From positions 34,630,824 through 34,694,823 of the forward strand of contig CM018035.1 in NCBI GenBank assembly GCA_008638375.1: a DNA stretch of 64,000 nucleotides, read 5' to 3'. This DNA comes from Nyssa sinensis. Lineage: Eukaryota > Streptophyta > Magnoliopsida > Cornales > Nyssaceae. This document shows positions 21,853 to 33,689 of this stretch, in pieces. Below the pieces are notes generated by a model that saw only the letters and a list, made by a program, of their open reading frames with translations, had not been told where the DNA came from and made no database searches. The position numbers were made by a program, and so were the translations under genes. The first letter of the stretch is position 1. The number at the start of each line of letters is the position of its first letter.

Positions 21853-22030
21853 GGTTCTTTAGACATGAGCAAGGTTATTGTTTCACCTCCAGCAAACGGG
21901 CTGATGCCTGAATACAATACATCCATTCAGAAGTCTGATGGGACTCCTGATTTCTTCAGCTTGCTCTATGTCCAAGATGCAAAACAGGATTATTCTATTG
22001 TACCTCATTCCCAATGGGCAACTTTTGACT
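21853..22030 (+). CDS. AGD15: ArfGAP-domain protein, downstream exon
   Basis: The exon encodes GSLDMSKVIVSPPANGLMPE, then a segment ending DFFSLLYVQDAKQDYS and SQWATFD. The acidic/aromatic DFFxLL...WATF block matches the DLFNML...WAGF block in the C-terminal half of plant AGD5/AGD15 proteins (recalled, not searched). Acceptor TTTACAG ends at 21852. Phase 0 agrees with the exon ending at 1248. It ends one base into a codon at 22030, before GTAAGAG. Confidence 0.75.
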
Positions 22031-22560
22031 GTAAGAGTACTATACTAGTATTAAACATACTTTGTGAACTGCTCATTACATTGTAAGAGGCAAAAGAATG
22101 GCGTAAAGAAGAAAAATCATGTTGACCATATTGCTTTGGGCTAGTTCCAGAGAAAACAAAGCTTATGATAGTTAAATTTGCACACATTCACACAAACAAA
22201 CACATGCACATGTAAACAAACACATGCACTTAGACATGCCTAAAGGTCATTACCTAGTGTTGATCCCACCTATTCACAGTGTTGGGAGGGGTGGATTGGA
22301 TGCAAACCTAAACTTCGGCATTACTTTGTATAATGTAGCTGCTGTTAGAGTCACACCTTGCTCTCATGCTTGGTAGCTCAACTCTTACCACTTATACATT
22401 CCCGGTCTTGGAGTTTGTGTAATTTGGATTGAATACTGAATGATGTGGGAAGCTACCATGTTAATGGCCTTGGCATTCTCTGCCGCTACAAATTTGAAGG
22501 AGAAGACCATTGTTCCAGATTGATGATGTCCAGACTTCTAAATTATATTTTTTCTTGCAG

Positions 22561-22601
22561 GAGAAGATCTGTCAGAGATGACTAATGAAGTTAATGTCTA
22601 A
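22561..22601 (+). CDS. AGD15: ArfGAP-domain protein, probable last exon
   Basis: It follows a pyrimidine-rich acceptor TTTTTTCTTGCAG ending at 22560 and reads EDLSEMTNEVNV before TAA at 22599-22601. Joining at 22561 makes the junction codon T+GA, a stop directly after WATFD. Joining at the next in-frame AG (22565-22566) gives a tyrosine and keeps the tail. So the protein either ends early or uses the shifted acceptor. Losing the tail would remove only about a dozen residues. Confidence 0.5.
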
Positions 22602-23958
22602 GTAGTTTTGCATTGGAATAGAAGTTGCAGTTAACAGGTGAAAATCCCATTAAGGTATTCTGTTTGATTAATTTATTTGAAAGGTTGTGCACTTTTTTTG
22701 TAAAAATGTTGTACCACCAAGTGTTAGCTTATGTGGTATTTCATCCACCTCCCAAAAGAAAGGTTGAGGTTTCAAGTTCCAATTGGGACAAAGTGAGTGT
22801 GTGTATTACTTATGCAAAAAAAAGGGTGTTGTTTTATGTTGTCACATGAACGGGGCTAATCCTGGTACGTACAATGTGCATCTAGTCCCTTTTCTTCTAT
22901 GATCCATGAGATCATTTCAAAAGAAAATGGTAGACGCAATGAAAAAGATGATGCAGGATGCTGACATTAACAACATATGAACCAAAACCCTTATGCCTCA
23001 AAACAGGAATCTTCAACTTGAATAAGCCAATTTTCCTTGCATGGAAAAGCCGGAGAAAGAAGGACAAGGAGATAGGAAAGGCCCAAAATGACATACTCTA
23101 TTATTACTAATCTTCCTTTAATAAACATTCTGACTTCTACCCCTTTCAGTAACTTAAATTGACAAAAGCCAGCAACTTTATATTCAAAGGTGTTGCCATC
23201 AATGCCCTTTTTAGTGGAAGACTAACCCACATATATACTTGAAGAGCTTCAGGATCTATCTGTGAGCAACGGATACAGATGATAACTAAATAACAGACTC
23301 AAGAAAACAACTTTTTTGGAGCAAAATGTAGATTATGGTATAAGAAAATGATTTAGATCCTTATACCTCAAGTTAAAAAGGGATTACAATTTCTAAGGCA
23401 TGTGGTGACTGGTGAGTAACAATTCATCAGCCTAGGAAGTCAAGGGACCATTGACTGAAAGCAGGACTACAAATTCCTTCAAGCAGATTGAATTCTTCCT
23501 TTTAGTGGCTTTGATCCACATTTGAAATTTCACACAAGAGGTTTGGTGTTCAGTGCCATGCTCAGAAAATAAGGGCATTACCCAAGATACACATATTTGC
23601 CTCCTTAGGCAGACCATATTATTTTAACTATTGTGTCAAATTGAGTAGCAACATTTGTTGAAAGGACTCAGTTACAATAAACATAACTAATGTTAAAGAG
23701 ATAAATTATGTGATGAGTGCAATCATTCACAACCATAGTGAAGTAACAATATCCAAGGAAAAAGGTGACTGAATGGGTGTGTATATTTACTGGCATTATA
23801 GAAGTAACAACTTTTACAAACTTAGCAAACAGACTAGATTGATAGGATTACTTTGGCATAGGGTATACATTTATTTAAGTCTAGAATTAGAGTAAAATCT
23901 TTGTAGAGATTGGTAGCTAAAAGAAAATTCCATCATATGAATGTGTGTATATATATGT
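22602..23958. other. Host spacer between the ArfGAP gene and gypsy element G
   Basis: I see no gene here. ORFs are short and unrecognised. TG/TA-rich sequence around 23938-23963 provided the target for element G (TSD GTGTG). Confidence 0.5.
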
Positions 23959-23963
23959 GTGTG

Positions 23964-24416
23964 TGATGATGTCGCTTTCTGTCCTCGGGAGTTCATGCCC
24001 AGATATCCTTCCTTTGAGGTATCTGCGAAGAAAAGACTAGAGAATCACTGATGGAGGTCCGGCGAAGAATCCTCCGACAGTCCAGCTAGTAGTTTGTACA
24101 ATGGACTACTAAGAGTGATTATAAAGTTTTGAGAAAGCGTACCCCTTCTGATTGAGGTCCTACCTCTTTTATAGATGATGAATATCTTGTTGTTGAGATC
24201 TTCCCAAGGAAGTAGGGATTCGATTTGATTCCTTTGACTTGGTCAACTACCGCATATTTCTGAATACTTTATTTCTCAGTACTGGGTCATGAGGTTTGAA
24301 GGTTATCTCTTCGGGTATGGCTGCCATGGTAATGAGTCATGAGGTCTAGAGGTTATCTCTTTAGGTATGGCTGCCACGTGTCACTCTTATACTATGAGTT
24401 AATTTTAGGTATATCA
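23964..24416 (-). repeat. 3' LTR of gypsy G
   Basis: This 453-bp LTR pairs with 35370-35772. It is longer by 50 bp because of a direct duplication: a segment with GTCATGAGGT...GGTATGGCTGCCA occurs twice (about 24286-24387), versus once in the other LTR. The purine tract CTTGAGGGGGGAG (complement of about 24421-24433) adjoins it. Confidence 0.9.
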
Positions 24417-24823
24417 GTTACTCCCCCCTCAAGCCCTAGATGTCATGATTTGGGTTAACGTTCTGAGATCCGAGCTTAATGCTCCGTTGCGTCTGATCCG
24501 TCGGTTCATTTTTCGAGATCTCAACCGTCCCATCGCCTCGTAAAACGCTCAATCATTTATTACCAAACGTCGTTTTAGAATCCCTAGGTAATTATCAAGT
24601 TTTATGAATGATCATGTCTTCTATATAAGCATCTTTTTAGTTCATAAAAGAACTTCTGGTTTATCAAGATTTCTCGCTTAAGTTTTTCGATCAAGTTTTT
24701 CCGATCAAGTTTCTCGATCAAGTTTTTCCTTTTCTGACGACGGTCTCCTCTGCTGGCCCGATACTTCCTAATTAGGTCAGAGTTCTTGCCTAACCCTTTC
24801 TTTCTTTTTCTCTCTCATTTGTT

Positions 24824-26752
24824 GTGTCTGCTCAAGGAGATGAAAACCCTAAGGTTAGTGTATCTAACTCGATTGAACTTGCGAGGAATGGAGAATTTGA
24901 TGAATCTAATTCCGATGAAGTTGGTGACGTCGAGTTTGAAGATACGCTGAGAGACCCTGAGATCAGCCATTTTACTTCAGAGAGTTTAGATGTTTTGAAA
25001 GTTATAACATCCTTGAGACCGTGGTCTGTAGGATTCCTGAGTCTTTTGAACACCCAAACACCCCAGGACCTAGGGAGATATGTGTATATATGGAATGGTT
25101 TGAATTTGGCTTTCGATTTCCTTTCCACCCCTTTCTTATATGATTTTTCTATTTCTATGGCATTTGCCTTGCCGACCTGAATGTTAATGGATGGAGGCAA
25201 CTAATGGCCTTTCTAGTACTGTCTTTAAAAATAAAGTAGAACCTGACCTTGACCTTTTGAGGTACAATATGGACCTCAAAAAGAGTTATGAGGGACTATA
25301 TTACCTTTCCTTCCCATCTTGGTTCAAACTTCTTACCTCGGTACCCACTTCTAACAAATCATGGAAGAAGTGGTACTTCTTTGTAAAGGGAGCTCTGGAG
25401 GATGCTGAACATACCGAGCTGGATTCTGGGGTGATACCTCGGATCCTGAGTAGGGTTGGTGAGATGTATGTCCTTCATTTTTCCTTTTTTTGTGGTTATA
25501 CCCTTTTTTTTCTTAGATCTTACACTTTCCTATTTTCAGATCGGAATACAAAGGGTCATATCAGGCTGGCTGACCAAAGAGAGCAGAGGCTCGGGAGGAT
25601 TCTGAAGTCTACATTGCGATACCATCACTCCGTTCTAAGCACGAAAAACTTGGTTAAAGCGGGCCTAATTCAATCTCCAGATATGGATCTCCGCAAACAA
25701 GTCCTTTCAGGCTTCCGTCCTTTAAGGAAGAACCGAGTAGCAATTGGGGAACCCACAACTGCCGTTTCAGCAAAGAGAATGGCCATTGGAGAAGGTTCTT
25801 CTTCGGAGAGGACCATGACGGAAGGAAACATTCATTGCCACAAAGTTCTACCATCTCTTCCTCATCTACCGAACTCTCCGCCTACTGGAGATTCTGAGGT
25901 GGCTGGGACCTTTACTCTCCTATCAAGGAAGAGGGGAAAAGAGGTGGCGACTCCAGGGCAGGGAGGAGGGGTTTCTGCTCGAGCTTGGGGGAGAATGATA
26001 CCCCACTACCCTCCATCAAGGATGCTCTGAGGATGGCATGGGATTTAAGCTGGGACAAGATCCTGGAAGAATTGGCCCAAGCGAGCATTTTCCAAGCTGT
26101 CCATGGCGGGTTTATCTCTTTGTGCAGGGTAAGGAAATATTTTTTTTTGTTAGTTCTAACAACCCTTACTCTATAGGCCCTGCACATTATGGTTGCTCTG
26201 GGTGAAATCAGGTATGAGTCTCACGACTTGGAGGCTAAGCTTTAGCTCCAACTTATAAGGTCTACTGAGGCAGCTAATAAAGTCAAGGAGTTGAAGAAGA
26301 GACTTGAAGAAGCCGAGATGGAACTTGGAACCTCCCGATCTTTGACTGATGAGCTCAGGGGGCAGCTGGCTGAATCTTCTAGCACAGTATCAGTTCGGGA
26401 ATCAAAGATACACTCTTTGAGCAATGAAGTTGCTGACCTGAATCGGCAGATATCAGATCTCAGATCAGAAATGTCTGTCGTTGAGACCACCGCTTCGGAG
26501 GCCGAAGCAAAACATCATTTAAAGATAGAAGTTGCCAAGGTTGCAGTGGTTGATGAACAAAAAGACAAGATTCTGAAGCTTGGGAGGAAGCTCACCTCTG
26601 ACGGTTACAATCTTTGTCTCAAGAAAATGGCCAAAGCCTTCCCGGAGATCGATATGGAGGTTCTAGACCATATAGAAATTTCTGACGTTGAGAGCGAAGA
26701 TTTTGAAGATGATGAAGTTTCAGAAGACCCAGCTGCCTCCACTGATCCTTAG
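24824..26752 (+). pseudogene. Opposite-strand accessory ORF of gypsy G (plant 'putative gypsy-type transposon' family)
   Basis: A broken + strand coding region lies between pol and the 3' LTR, opposite to gag-pol. Segments in order: an acidic N-terminus (24824-25180, no ATG, first codon GTG), RYVYIWNGLNLAFDF, LNVNGWRQLMAFLVLS after a frame change near 25180, LKKSYEGLYYLSFPSWFKL, a basic/Ser-rich linker, and a coiled coil (26291-26752) ending in an acidic tail. Two gaps look like introns with GT...AG ends: 25466-25539 (74 bp) and 26129-26176 (48 bp, short for a plant). The wording resembles the Transposase_28 family (PF04195), to my recollection. Function is unknown. A stop at about 26243 and other frameshifts show decay. 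Confidence 0.65.
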
Positions 26753-26943
26753 TTATGCTTCCTTTGTAATAGTCTTTCTGTAAAGACTTCAAACGTTTGC
26801 TCTTAATATTTATGGTTTCTTAATTTTCTTTGCTATGAAATTGTGGAACACTTGCCACCTTTTATGATCGTTTTTTTTTTTAATGCTTGACAATATCTGG
26901 AGGAAAGCTTTGTTGAGCCTTGTTGACTTTTAGCTTTTATTCT

Positions 26944-27313
26944 AAGCCTATGTTACCCCGAGTGGATAGCCTCAATGGAATTTAAAACTAACCAAGTTTA
27001 CTCAAAGCCGTAGCATCCCAAGCTTAAATGCTTCGTGGAATTCAGAGCTAAGAAAGTTTTTATTCGGAGTTGCAACATCCAGACCTTAAATGCTTTGTGG
27101 AATTTAAGGCTAACGAAGATTTTTATTCAAAGCTGTAACATCCAGAGCATAAATGATTCGTGAAATTTAAAGCTAACAAAGATTTTACTCAAAGCTGTAA
27201 CATCCATCCAGAACTTAAATGCTTCATGGAATTTAAAGCTAACAAAGATTTTGCTCAGAGCTGTAATATCCAGAGCTTAAATGCTTTGTGGAATTTAAAG
27301 TCAACAAAGATTT
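26944..27313. repeat. Tandem repeat array in gypsy G, unit about 62 bp
   Basis: Five to six diverged copies of a unit containing AGCTGTAACATCCAGAGC, TTAAATGCTTCGTGGAATTT and AAAGCTAACAAAGATTTT run side by side between the end of pol and the accessory ORF. Tandem arrays at this position are known in Tat-group elements. Confidence 0.85.
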
Positions 27314-27319
27314 ACAGAT

Positions 27320-28270
27320 AGTACTTCTTCAAATGCTCTTTGTTCCAGGGCCTTGGAATTGGCTTTCCATTGAGTTCTTCCAACCAATAAGTGGTCGGCC
27401 TATATGTCATTACTACCCGGTAGGGCCCCTTGCAATTGGGAGATAGCTTTCCTCAATCAGGTTCCTTAGTATTTGGAGAAACTTTTCTAAGTACGAGATC
27501 CCCAACCTGGAAACTAACTGACTTGGTTTTTTTAATGAAATATTTTGACATCCTCTGTTTGTAAGAAACCATCCGTATTTGAGCTTGCTCCCTTTTTTCT
27601 TCTAGGAGATCCAGTTCTTTTGAAAGTTTCTGATCTGAATGGTACATATCAGTTTTGAGGGAGGGTAGGCTAATTTCCACAGGTATGACGGCCTCAGTTT
27701 CGAACATCAGAGAGAATGGCGTTTCCCCGGTAGGAGTTCTTTTAGTGGTCCGGTAAGCCCAAAGAACCCTAGGTAACTCTTCGACCTATTTTGCTTTTGA
27801 TTTCTCTAGCCTCTTCTTGAGGGCTTCCAAGATAGACCTATTAGTAACCTCTGTCTGACCATTGGCTTGAGGGTGCGCTGGAGATGAAAAGTGCTGGAGT
27901 ATGTTAAGGTCAGTGAAATTTTTTTAAAGATCCTACCTTGGAACTGAGTTCCATTGTCTGAAATAAGTACCCTAGGTATTCTGAACCTACACACTATCTC
28001 CTTCCAGGTGAAATTTCTTACTTTGGACTCTGTTATTCTGGCTAAGGGACGAGCTTCTACCCATTTGGTGAAATAATCTATAGCTACTAAGAGAAACCTC
28101 TTATTCTGAGGTTCCCTTGGTAGTGGTCCAATGATATCCATTCCCCATTGAGCAAATGGCCATGGACTTGTAATTGGGACCATCTGTTGCTGAGGCTGAT
28201 GTCGGTAGGGTGCAAACCTTTGACATCTGTCGCATTTCTTGACATTATCCTTAGCATCCTTCTGCATAAT
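27320..28270 (-). pseudogene. Gypsy G integrase remnant
   Basis: On the - strand, 27806-28267 has CDRCQRFAPYRHQP (part of the HHCC zinc finger), MDIIGPLPREPQNKRFLLVA and ISDNGTQFQ, giving the catalytic D and D of the D-D-E core. The C-terminal part, 27453-27707, has FQVGDLVLRKV, the usual Ty3/gypsy integrase tail, after an ETEAVIPVEI segment. Frameshifts occur near 27900 and 27750. No chromodomain is seen. Confidence 0.85.
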
Positions 28271-28844
28271 CAGCCAATAATACCCCTGCGTAAGAGCTCA
28301 GTGGGATAGGCTCCTTGCCCCATTGTGATTTTAGCAAATCCCTTCATGTATTTCTCTTAGCACATAACGAGCTTCCTCTGAGGTGAGACATAGAAGTAGA
28401 GGTAAAGTGTATGACCTTCGAAAGAGCTTGTTGTTGATAATCAGGTATTGAGCCGATCTGATTCATATTTGTTTGGATTGATCTTTTCCTTCGGGTAAGA
28501 CCCCGTCCTTTAAATATCGGATGACAGGAGTCATCCAGCTGTCTTCCTAATGGATTTGTAGGATTTGATCACTCTGGGCTGTGCTCGGAACCTCTAGGAA
28601 TGATACCTTAATATTAGCCCAAGATTCCGAGCTATGACCTCTGAGCTAAGGGAAGCAGCAGTATTCGCTAAGATGTTTGCCCTCGAATTTTCAGCCCGAT
28701 CTATTTTTTCGAGAGAGAAGTTATTGAAGGCTTGACCAAAGGTCTAACAATTTCGGCATAGTGTCTCATTCTCTGGTCTCTTATGGTGAATTCTCCGGAT
28801 ATTTGGCAAACCACCAACTGTGAGTCAGAGTAAGCTTTCAGGTG

Positions 28845-29477
28845 TCAAGCTCCACACTTCAGAGCTACCTTGATTTCAATAATTAATGCTTCATATTTTG
28901 CCTCGTTGTTAGATGAAGGATACAGCCCTTTCCAACACATCTCCTTCTGGGTTTGTAGGACTATTCCAACACCAGCACCTGTGTCAGTGGAAGATCCATC
29001 CATTTGAAGGGTCCAGATGTGAGATAGGGGCTCGTCGTTGTTTCTCTGCGGTGCTCCAAAGAACTCAACCAGAAAGTTGGCCATAGTCTGTGCTTTAATC
29101 GTGGTTTTGGGTTCATACTGAATGTCAAACTCCCCTAATTCCACTGACCATTTCATCAAACGTGCAGAGAGGTCTGGTTTGTGGAGCACGCTCCGAGGAG
29201 GGTATGTGGTAGGCACAACTATAGTAGGTGCTTGGAAGTAAGGTCTGAGCTTCTGAGCTGAGATAATTAATGCGTAGGCCAATTTTTCTATATCCAGATA
29301 TCTAGACTCTGCTTCCACGAATGCTTTGCTGAAGTAAAAGATTGGCCTCTGGACTCCATTGTGCTCCCTCAGCAATACAGAGCTGACTGCGTGGTCTAAG
29401 ATCACAAGATAAAGATATAATTTTTTGCCCACAATTGGTTTTGATAAGAGTTCTGGGGACCCGAGGTAATCTTTCAA
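28845..29477 (-). pseudogene. Gypsy G RNase H and second (archaeal/plant-like) RNase H
   Basis: The first RNase H has YLVILDHAVSSVLLREHNG, RPIFYFSKAF and ESRYLDIEKLAYALI. The second has WTLQMDGSSTDTGAGVGIVL and SSNNEAKYEALI, the D...E-A pattern of the extra RNase H found in the Tat group. Further - strand second-RNase H and linker sequence runs to about 28280 but is broken by stops. Confidence 0.85.
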
Positions 29478-29509
29478 CTGTTGGAAAGCGTGCTTGCATT
29501 TCGGGGTCC

Positions 29510-30400
29510 ATTCGAGGGACTTGTTTCCCTTGAGTGCTTTAAAGAAAGGTAGACATCAGTCGGTTGATTTGCAGATAAAACGGTTTAGAGCAACTATCCT
29601 TCCATTTAAGCTTTGGAGCTCCCTCTTGGTGCTAGGGGAGCTCATTTCTTGCAAGGCTTTGATCTGAGATGGGTTAGCTTCTATCCCACATTGAGAGATT
29701 GGGTACCCTGGGAACTTCCCTTCTGTTATGCGAAAGGTGCACTTGGTGGGGTTCAATTTCATGCGATGTTTGTTCAAAATCTCGAAAGTTTGAGCCAGAT
29801 GTTGGGCGTGGTTATTTCAATTCGTGCTTTTTACAAGCATGTCATCGATATCAACCTCTATGGTGCTACCAATTTGAGGCTGGAATATCTTGTTGACCAA
29901 CCTTTGATAGGTTGCCCCTGCATTCTTCAACCCAAAAGGCATTACCTTGTAGCAGTAAATTCATCTTTCATACATGAAGGCTGTCTTTTCTTGGTCTGGA
30001 GGGTACATTTGTGCTTGGTTATACCCCGAGTATGCATTTATAAAACTCAAGAGCTGATGCCCCGTAGTTGCATCTACCAGTTGGTCTATTCTGGGGACCA
30101 GGAAGCTATCCTTGGGGTATGCTTTGTTGAGATCGGTATAGTCAACACAAACCCTCCACTTTCCATTCTTCTTTTTGGCCAAAACTGTATTGGCCAACTA
30201 GTTTGGATAATAGACCTCCCTGATCATCCCAGCCTCCAGAAGTCGCTCAACTTCTTCATTGATTATTTTGTGTCGTTGTGGTGCAAACGATCTTCTCTTC
30301 TGATGTACTGGAGGATAGCACGGATCGGTCATAAGTTTATGGCTGATGAAGTTAGGATCAATGCCATTCATGTCCTTCACACTCTAGGCAAAGGCTGAAA
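29510..30400 (-). pseudogene. Gypsy G reverse transcriptase remnant
   Basis: On the - strand, in pieces: RRSFAPQRHKIINEEVERLL (30198-30380), KKKNGKWRVCVDYTDLNKAY and SFINAYSGYNQ (29961-30197), and KCTFRITEGKFPGYPIS (29556-29777). The catalytic motif lies near 29835-29865 and reads EVDIDDMLVKS, so the usual Y-V-D-D is D-I-D-D. Stops separate the pieces. The enzyme would be inactive even without the frameshifts. Confidence 0.85.
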
Positions 30401-30909
30401 TGTTGTCTTTTAGAAAAGTTATTATCCTTTTTGCTTCTTCTAGGCTTAGAGTTGAGCCTATCTGGACAAGGCGGCTGGAGTCATGGGGATCAATTTGGAT
30501 CTTTCAGACCTCTTCCTTAGGTTGGAGCGAACTGCTTGTTCCTCTTGGGCTGAGCGGTTCCCCTAACTCCTTTGGACATGGTTCGTCCGGATTTGAACTC
30601 GGGGTTTTGACTAAGTCAGCGAACTCAGCCTTTGATGGTGACCACCTTTCCTTCCAGAATAAATTTTAAGCACTGATGCATAGTGGATGTCACGGCATTG
30701 AGATCATGGATCCAAGGTCTTCCGAGGATCAGGTTGTATGGAGAAATTGCGTCAATGACCATGAGTTCGGTCAAGATAGTTTTTTAATCTTGGGACTCTT
30801 CGATACTGATGGGGAGTTTGATGGTCTCGAGTGGAGAGCTGATATCACCGTTAAAACCCGCCATCACCGTTGTAGTGGGTTGGAGTTCTCTTGGATCGAT
30901 CTTCATTTT

Positions 30910-31165
30910 CTAAAAAGGAGGGGTAAATAGTACATTTGCTGAACTCCCAGTATCAATGAGCACTCCACTAATATGGAAGTTTGAGATTTGTAGAGATATT
31001 ACGAGCGAGTCGTTGTGGGGGAAATGTACCCGTACTAGGTCCAGATCCGAAAATTGGAGTGCGGGGGTCACTTTGTACTTCTTCTCAAGTGCGTCAATAT
31101 TGAAGACCTCTGCCTGTTGCCTGGCCTCCCCGGCATACCTCTTCCAAGCCCTATTTAACATCCCA
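30910..31165 (-). pseudogene. Gypsy G aspartic protease remnant
   Basis: The - strand translation includes DLDLVRVHFPHNDSLVISLQ and GVLIDTGSSANVLF, the retropepsin active site D-T-G-S with its usual flanks. The sequence between this and gag is interrupted by solo LTR C, inserted at TCCCA (31161-31165). Confidence 0.85.
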
Positions 31166-33684
31166 TGTAAAGACCCGGAAATTTTTTTTTTCTCTAAATT
31201 ATAAATTATAAAATAATAATAATAATAAAAATAATAATGCAAAATTTTATTAAGAAATTAAAATTTGTTAAATGAAATGACTAGAACGGGTTTGGAAATA
31301 AAAAGGAGGAAAAGAAATAAGGAGGGGCAAAATAGAAATTTCACATTTTGTCTTGCTTTTGGCTTATAAAGCCAAAATCCTTACACACCATAACACACAC
31401 TAGAAACACACATTTGCGTAAAAGAGACGAGAGAAAGGCAGAAAGAGAGGAAGAAAGGGAAAGCAAGGAATTTGGGAGACTCTCAAGAATTTGGGACATC
31501 TTTTGGAAGATTGAAGAAACACAAAACCCTATTCTAACTACGAGCACCAAGTGAAGTTAAGGATTTTGAAGATTCTAGCCAAAACCATCAAGAACACATT
31601 TAGGGTTTCTACCACTACTTGAAGAATTAAGGTAGGGGATTTCTAAACCTAGGTATAGGAAGTGTGTAGGTAGGTTCATTGCATGTCTATCTCATCTACT
31701 GCCATAGAATTGTGAATTTTTGCATTTTTGGGCATATGTTGCATGTACCTTGAAAATCTATGAATTAGTTGAATTCTTGCTATGAAATGAATGGTTTTTA
31801 TCCTATCTTGATGTTGATATAACTCCTGGTTGATTGCGAAAAGGTTTGATTGGTGAAATCACAAAGGGGGTTTTATGTGTATTATGCTTGATATTGTAAA
31901 TGGCATGCAAGGTGTTCGTGAAATTTCTTGAATCAATCCTTGATGTGAAATTATGAAAATTTGATAAAGTTACTTGAATGCTTAACCCTTATGATGAAAA
32001 TATGATGAATTGTGAACGCAAACATGAATCATAAGCCATTGGAAGTGTGAGAATGAACACTTGGAAAATGATGAACATGGGGCTAAGATTGGGCACATCA
32101 ATTGTGTGATTTTGAGCGTGGTGAGATTACGCTTACTCGAGATTTTGATTAGTGTTCGGGATGGTGTCTCCCTTCGGCTTGCGAGCCGTAAACCCATGCC
32201 GGTGGTCATATGTCTCCATTGGGTTAGTAGCCCGTAAAGGACACAAGGCTTACCGGGGGCCGACTAGGAATATAGTCTTGGGATGAAGACTTGAGAGATG
32301 AAAATGGAAACTTTGAATAATTGAAAGAACTCAAGTGGAATGAAACCTTAAATTTTGGAATAATATACATTGCTTTCCTTGATAATGCTTCTTTGTAATG
32401 CTTATATGCTTTAGCACATGAGAACGTGGTTTTTGGTTTGAATTCTTATTATTGACAAAGCATGCTTGATGAGTACTTGGTTGTCACTACACGTATGCAA
32501 GCATACACGTGCGACCACATGTTCTTGCCTATGTTTAGATTTCTTCTACTGGGGTTGTTGAACTGACCCCTACTAGATGCAGGAGTGGGCAAGGAAACGA
32601 CCGCGAATTGAAGGACCACTATCATCAAGCTATTTTTGGGAAGATATCTTTTTTGTATACTTAGATGACTATCATGTGACGAATGTATTTATGTTCATTT
32701 TTGAATAACTTTTGAACATGTATATATATTTGAAATAGGTCATGTTGGGTAGTAATTGAAGAACCATTGAAATCTCCTTTGGAAGGACCTTTATTTTGTT
32801 CACTTGGACATCATGAAATTTCTGTGAGGAGCTTGCTTAGTTGTGTACTTATTTTTGGAAATGAAACATGTAGTTGTAGTTTAAATAATATATAACTAGA
32901 TGTGAAATGATATTGGTATGAGTTTAGAATTTCTGCTAAAGGCTGTGTAGAACAGCCCAATCTGAAAGACCATATCTCGTACATTCTAAGGAATTAGAAT
33001 CTCATATTTTTCAAAATTAAACCTCCTTGTCTTAGCTTTCAAATGGATCAAGAATGACGTTAATTAGGCAAATATTGAGGGAGTTATGCTGATTTTAAGA
33101 AACCTGCGCAAAATCTGACCACTGTTTACAAATCAGTCCATAACTTGAGTTTCAGGTACACTTTTCGAGTGCTTCCAAGTTCTATGGAAACTAGACTTGT
33201 AGTGAAATATGGGCATATAAAGCTCATAATAGCAGGTTTTATAAATTGGGAGATACAGAGCTTTAAACAGGGCGGACCTACTGTGTGAATAGAGCAGTTC
33301 AGACCTGCCTTCACTTTTTTGTTAATAACTTGAGCTACCGGATGTATTTTTGAGTAATTCCAAAGCTCACTGAAAGTAAACTCATATTAGAATATGCTCT
33401 AAAAATATTCAGATATCAGGTCTTATGGGTTGAGAGATATGAGGTTTCAAACAGGGCTGAATTGTTTAGTGAACAAAAAAGGAAATGAACCATAGGTTGT
33501 ATCCTAAATGAATCTGAATTTTTTTTTTTTTAAGCATGGAGCTTCAAGAAATAATGTATAATAGTTAAGTAGTAAATAGTATAATTCATGGAATGAAGAT
33601 CGAGTAGGGCGAACTTTAAATATTACTAGATGTACCATAGGGAATCGATCACAACCCGGGTCTTTGGGGACTTGGGACGTGACA
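31166..33684 (+). mobile_element. Solo LTR C, about 2.5 kb
   Basis: It starts TGTAAAGACCCGG, ends GGGACGTGACA, and has the TSD TCCCA (31161-31165 and 33685-33689) inside gypsy G. The ends are like those of A, B and D, but the interior is different, so it belongs to another subfamily. A block resembling the 'gaactgacccctactagatgcagg' region near 32560 corresponds in position to the 'agctcacccc' block of the others. No gag-pol. Confidence 0.85.
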
Positions 33685-33689
33685 TCCCA

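Noticed and set aside
23938..23963. TG/TA repeat as part of gypsy G
   Set aside because: G begins at 23964 (TGATGATGTCG), as shown by the TSD GTGTG on both sides; the repeat is target DNA.
26944..27313. CRISPR-like repeat array
   Set aside because: The units are contiguous diverged tandem copies without unique spacers, inside a plant retrotransposon.
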